From Flavicella sp964230805 (GTDB lineage Bacteria > Bacteroidota > Bacteroidia > Flavobacteriales > Flavobacteriaceae): a stretch of 64,000 nucleotides of DNA. This document shows positions 60,859 to 64,000 of this stretch, piece by piece; position 1 is the first letter of the stretch, and each line of letters begins with the position of its first letter. Location of the stretch: assembly GCA_964230805.1 (NCBI GenBank), contig CAXRIA010000034.1:89404-153403 (forward strand), written 5' to 3'. A model generated the notes under the pieces. The model worked only from the letters and a program-made list of their open reading frames with translations. It did no database searches and was not told where the DNA came from. Made by a program: the position numbers and the translations under genes.

Positions 60859-63612
60859 TTAGGAACGTTTGTTTTTTTTATTCGATTGAAAAACCATGTC
60901 AATGACCGCTCTTTGTCGTCGTTTGAATCGTGCTGACGATCCTGCTGCTGGAACGGAATAGTAATTTCTTGAAGCGACATTCAATTTTACCAAATCAAAA
61001 CGTTGCAACATATATCCCCAGGCTCCCATATTTTTCGGTTCTTCTTGTGCCCAAACATATTCTTTTACATTTGGATATTTGTCAATTACCTCCTGTAATC
61101 TTTCTTCGTGCAACGGGAACAGTTGTTCGATGCGAACCAAAGCGATGTCTTCTCGTTGGGTCGATTCGCGTTCTTCCAACAATTCGTAATAAATTTTACC
61201 GGTACAAAATACCAATTTTGTAACTTTTTTCGGAGCGATGTTGTCGTCAATTACTTCTTGAAAACTTCCTTTGGCAAAATCTTCTATTGGGTTTACGGCT
61301 TTCGGATGTCTCAACAAACTTTTAGGCGTAAATACAATCAATGGTTTTCGGTGCTTGCGTTTCATGTGTCTTCGCAGCAAGTGGTAAAAGTTTGCTGGCG
61401 TACTGCAGTTGGCAACGGTCATATTGTCTTCTGCACACAATTGCAAGAAACGTTCCACACGTGCAGAGGAATGCTCTGATCCTTGTCCCTCATAGCCATG
61501 CGGAAGAAGTACCACAATTCCATTTTGCAATTTCCATTTGTGCTCTGCAGCAGAAATGTACTGGTCAAACATAATTTGCGCACCGTTGTTGAAATCACCA
61601 AATTGGGCTTCCCATATGGTTAGTGTGTTGGGGTTTGCCATGGCATAACCATAGTCAAATCCAAGAACACCGTATTCAGACAACAGGGAATTGTAAATGT
61701 ACATTTTCCCTTTGTTGTTCGGGTTGGTGTTGATTAAGTTGATGCGTTCTTCGGTCAGTTCGTCTCTCAAGATGGCATGACGATGACTAAAGGTACCACG
61801 CTCCACGTCTTGTCCTGAAACACGAACATTGTATCCTTCTTCGATGAGGGAACCGTAGGCCAAAGTTTCGCCCATTCCCCAATCGAGTTTGTTGGTTTCA
61901 AAAACCATTTTGTCTCTTCCCTTGATGATGCGTTCTGCCTTTCGAACAAATTTTACTCCTTCGGGAACTGTTGCGACCACCTTGGCAATGCCTTTTAATT
62001 TTTTCAATTCGTAGCCCGTTTCTATGGAAGTGAGCATCGCATCTTGTTTTTCACGAACAAAATCTTTCCACGTGTCTTCCATAAAAGGAATCACTTTGGA
62101 AGTGGTATCTGCTTTTGATTTTTGGAATTCTGCTTCCAACATGGATTTGAATTCTTCTTTGATTTGTTTCGCGTAGGCCGCATCAATAGAACCTTCGGCA
62201 ATCAGTTTGTCCACATAAATGTCTTTTGGATTGCTGTGTTTTGAGATGGCCTTGTAAAGGTTGGGTTGTGTGAAACGAGGTTCGTCTCCTTCGTTGTGTC
62301 CGTATTTACGATAACCGAGAAGATCGATAAAAATGTCTCGTTTGAATTTCATGCGAAATTCCAACGCCAATTCTACGGCATGACAAACCGCCTCTACATC
62401 GTCTGCATTTACGTGCAAAACAGGCGATAAAGTGACTTTCGCTACGTCGGTACAATAGGTACTTGAGCGCGCGTCTAAGTAATTGGTGGTAAAACCAACT
62501 TGGTTGTTGACTACGATGTGCAAGGTTCCTCCTGTTTTGTATCCAGGAAGTTTGCTCATTTGCGTAACTTCATAGGCAATTCCTTGTCCGGCAATGGCAG
62601 CATCTCCGTGCACAATGATCGGCAGTATTTTGGAATCGTCTCCGTCGTATATCCTATCGATTTTAGCTCTTGCAATTCCTTCTGCAACGGGCGCAACCGT
62701 CTCGAGGTGCGATGGGTTTGGCACCAAATTCATGGTCATTTCCTCTCCATTTCGGAAGGTTTTACTCAAGGTCAATCCCATATGGTATTTCACGTCACCA
62801 TCAATGTGTTCGTCGTCAAAATCTTTTCCTTCAAATTCGGAAAACAAATCGCGTACCGGCTTTTTAAAGATGTTGGTCAAGGTGTTCAAACGTCCTCTGT
62901 GCGCCATTCCTAGTACACATTCTTTCACGCCGTATATTTCTGCAGCATTTCGCAATGCCACCGCAATTGCAGGAATCAAAGTTTCCCCACCTTCTAGTGA
63001 AAATCGCTTTTGACCCACGTATTTTGTTTGCAGAAAATCTTCAAAACTAACCGCTTGGTTCAATTTTGAAAGAATGTATTTTTTTGAATCCAATCCGTAA
63101 GAAGGATGGTTGTTGTTTTTATTCAATCGATCTTGCCACCATTGAATCTCCTCTGGATTTCTGATGTACATGTATTCGACACCTATAGAGTCGCAGTACA
63201 TCAACTCTAAGGTTTCTATGATTTTTGAAAGTTTTGCAGGTTTTAGCCCGATAATTTCACTGGCACTAAAGACAGTGTCCAAATCTGCTTCGGAAAGTTC
63301 AAAATTTTCAAGTGCCAATGTAGGCTTGTATTGTCTTCTTTGACGAACAGGGTTTGTCTTTGTAAACAAATGGCCACGAGATCGGTAACCATTGATCAGT
63401 TGAATGACATGAAATTCTTTATGGACCTGTTCAGGGATTTCCACATGGGTATTTTCTTCACCCGTAATTGCGTACGATTCGTTCGCCAAATCATAGCCCT
63501 GAAAAAAACTTTTCCAGCTCGGTTCAACGGAATCGGGATTTGTCAAATACTGGTCGTATAGATTGGCGATAAAGCCAGAATGTGCTGCGTTTAGAAACGA
63601 AAATTTATCCAT
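60859..63612 (-). CDS. sucA: 2-oxoglutarate dehydrogenase E1 component
   Basis: This thiamine-diphosphate enzyme decarboxylates 2-oxoglutarate in the citric acid cycle. The 917-residue length is normal. Recognisable parts are the N-terminal segment FLNAAHSGFIANLYDQYL, GMAHRGRLN, the ThDP-binding GDAAIAGQG, and the C-terminal YVWAQEEPKNMGAW. It forms an operon with odhB. The E3 subunit is not in the window. Confidence 0.97.
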   Translation of the reverse strand: MDKFSFLNAAHSGFIANLYDQYLTNPDSVEPSWKSFFQGYDLANESYAITGEENTHVEIPEQVHKEFHVIQLINGYRSRGHLFTKTNPVRQRRQYKPTLALENFELSEADLDTVFSASEIIGLKPAKLSKIIETLELMYCDSIGVEYMYIRNPEEIQWWQDRLNKNNNHPSYGLDSKKYILSKLNQAVSFEDFLQTKYVGQKRFSLEGGETLIPAIAVALRNAAEIYGVKECVLGMAHRGRLNTLTNIFKKPVRDLFSEFEGKDFDDEHIDGDVKYHMGLTLSKTFRNGEEMTMNLVPNPSHLETVAPVAEGIARAKIDRIYDGDDSKILPIIVHGDAAIAGQGIAYEVTQMSKLPGYKTGGTLHIVVNNQVGFTTNYLDARSSTYCTDVAKVTLSPVLHVNADDVEAVCHAVELALEFRMKFKRDIFIDLLGYRKYGHNEGDEPRFTQPNLYKAISKHSNPKDIYVDKLIAEGSIDAAYAKQIKEEFKSMLEAEFQKSKADTTSKVIPFMEDTWKDFVREKQDAMLTSIETGYELKKLKGIAKVVATVPEGVKFVRKAERIIKGRDKMVFETNKLDWGMGETLAYGSLIEEGYNVRVSGQDVERGTFSHRHAILRDELTEERINLINTNPNNKGKMYIYNSLLSEYGVLGFDYGYAMANPNTLTIWEAQFGDFNNGAQIMFDQYISAAEHKWKLQNGIVVLLPHGYEGQGSEHSSARVERFLQLCAEDNMTVANCSTPANFYHLLRRHMKRKHRKPLIVFTPKSLLRHPKAVNPIEDFAKGSFQEVIDDNIAPKKVTKLVFCTGKIYYELLEERESTQREDIALVRIEQLFPLHEERLQEVIDKYPNVKEYVWAQEEPKNMGAWGYMLQRFDLVKLNVASRNYYSVPAAGSSARFKRRQRAVIDMVFQSNKKNKRS

Positions 63613-63861
63613 GTCTTTTATTGAATACTCGGTGTTTTATTAAAAACTTTAACAAAAGTACAATGTTTTCTATGAATGAGTTGTTTTCTTTCTTCGATTT
63701 GTAAAAAATGTAATGAAATCTAACAGATTTTATTTTTTCTGTTAATTTCTCTTACTAAAATGAAAATCACGCAGTAGGTACGACTATTTTTTGTAGGAAA
63801 GATGCGGTTTTTGAAAAGACATTGACCCCTTTTGTTGTGAGGAATATTTTGGATTTATGAG
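63613..63861. other. Divergent intergenic region between sucA and tRNA-Asn
   Basis: The gap holds the sucA promoter element at 63653-63660 and a small inverted repeat TAACAGA/TCTGTTA (63721-63727 with 63738-63744) of unknown use. I see no gene in it. Confidence 0.5.
63653..63660 (-). promoter_or_regulatory. Promoter -7 element for sucA-odhB
   Basis: On the minus strand this reads TACTTTTG, a perfect TAnnTTTG match 40 bases before the sucA ATG. No TTG is seen at -33. Confidence 0.5.
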
Positions 63862-63891
63862 TTGTGAAAGATAAAATAAGTTTTATATTTG
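63862..63891 (+). promoter_or_regulatory. Promoter for tRNA-Asn
   Basis: TTG at 63862-63864, a 19-base spacer and TATATTTG at 63884-63891 are a full match to the Bacteroidota consensus, about 36 bases before the mature tRNA. It is the best promoter in the window. Confidence 0.8.
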
Positions 63892-63927
63892 CACTCGCAA
63901 AACAAAACATGTTTTGCTGGAGCAACT

Positions 63928-64000
63928 TCCTCCTTAGCTCAGTTGGTTAGAGCATCTGACTGTTAATCAGAGGGTCCTTGGTTCGAGCCCAAGAGGGGGA
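63928..64000 (+). tRNA. tRNA-Asn (anticodon GTT), cut at the discriminator base
   Basis: The cloverleaf is complete: acceptor TCCTCCT with AGGGGGA (one T-G pair), D-arm AGCTCAGTTGGTTAGAGC, anticodon stem TCTGA/TCAGA with loop CTGTTAA (GTT), and T-arm CTTGG/CCAAG with loop TTCGAGC. The window ends at the last acceptor base, so the discriminator and any CCA lie outside. Confidence 0.96.

Noticed and set aside
1..64000. CRISPR arrays, prophage, insertion sequences or defence islands
   Set aside because: No spaced direct repeats, transposase, integrase or defence motifs were seen on either strand.

Overview
The window is an AT-rich chromosomal segment from a member of the Bacteroidota, almost certainly the family Flavobacteriaceae. 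The evidence is gldH, two proteins with type IX secretion (T9SS) C-terminal sorting domains, a TonB-dependent receptor beside a DUF5689/lamin-tail lipoprotein, a RimB-RimK fusion, a SUF tail operon with DUF2480 and DUF3078, and a recurring promoter -7 element TAnnTTTG, sometimes with TTG about 20 bases upstream. I could not place the genus. No phage, insertion sequence, integrase, toxin-antitoxin or CRISPR signal was seen, so this reads as core chromosome with a few accessory-looking genes.

Layout. 1-6.9 kb: asd (minus), then trhO, ricT, gldH and a class A penicillin-binding protein. 6.9-12.2 kb: an ANL acyl-CoA synthetase, exonuclease III, a LysM lytic transglycosylase and a DUF4837 lipoprotein. 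12.4-17 kb: a T9SS-exported protein, recA, RimB-RimK and an orphan ABC ATPase. 17-24.5 kb: trmB and DUF6341 (minus), then DUF6427, yicC, gmk, nadD, an M23 peptidase, a GH3-family protein and OsmC. 24.6-28.8 kb: recJ facing the proBA operon. 28.8-36.5 kb: a surface-protein locus with a lipoprotein, a secreted DNase I-fold phosphodiesterase, a TonB receptor, a DUF5689 lipoprotein and a second DNase I-fold enzyme. 36.6-40.2 kb: hflX facing sufE, a MIP18-type SUF protein, DUF2480 and DUF3078. 40.3-46.3 kb: a PfkB kinase and amidophosphoribosyltransferase facing sodA, a 2-hydroxyacid dehydrogenase-VOC fusion and panB. 46.5-52.9 kb: an ECF sigma factor with a small zinc-anti-sigma-like partner, an O-methyltransferase, tatA, an orphan, a SpoU methyltransferase, mutS and a TerB/DnaJ protein. 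53-57 kb: bacilliredoxin, a small outer-membrane-type protein, TatD, a retropepsin-like protease and a ClC channel. 57-64 kb: a repeat-containing T9SS protein, odhB and sucA, and tRNA-Asn at the right edge.

How the genes work together. Several groups are clear functional units: proB-proA, sucA-odhB (the E1 and E2 parts of 2-oxoglutarate dehydrogenase), the SUF tail, yicC-gmk-nadD, and cell-wall enzymes spread over 4.5-11 kb and 21-22.6 kb. Convergent gene pairs are separated by strong hairpin terminators, often bidirectional. Several annotated starts were moved downstream because a promoter -7 element or a signal peptide rules out the longest reading frame.

The best candidate for a poorly described system is the 29.8-36.5 kb locus, which looks like a cell-surface module for cleaving and importing a phosphodiester-containing substrate such as extracellular nucleic acid. 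Other points of interest are the dehydrogenase-VOC fusion, the ECF/ZAS-like pair, a near-identical internal duplication in the 57-59 kb T9SS protein, and a GAACGTTC palindrome in two envelope-gene promoters. All functional assignments rest on reading the sequence and on memory of protein families; no searches were run.
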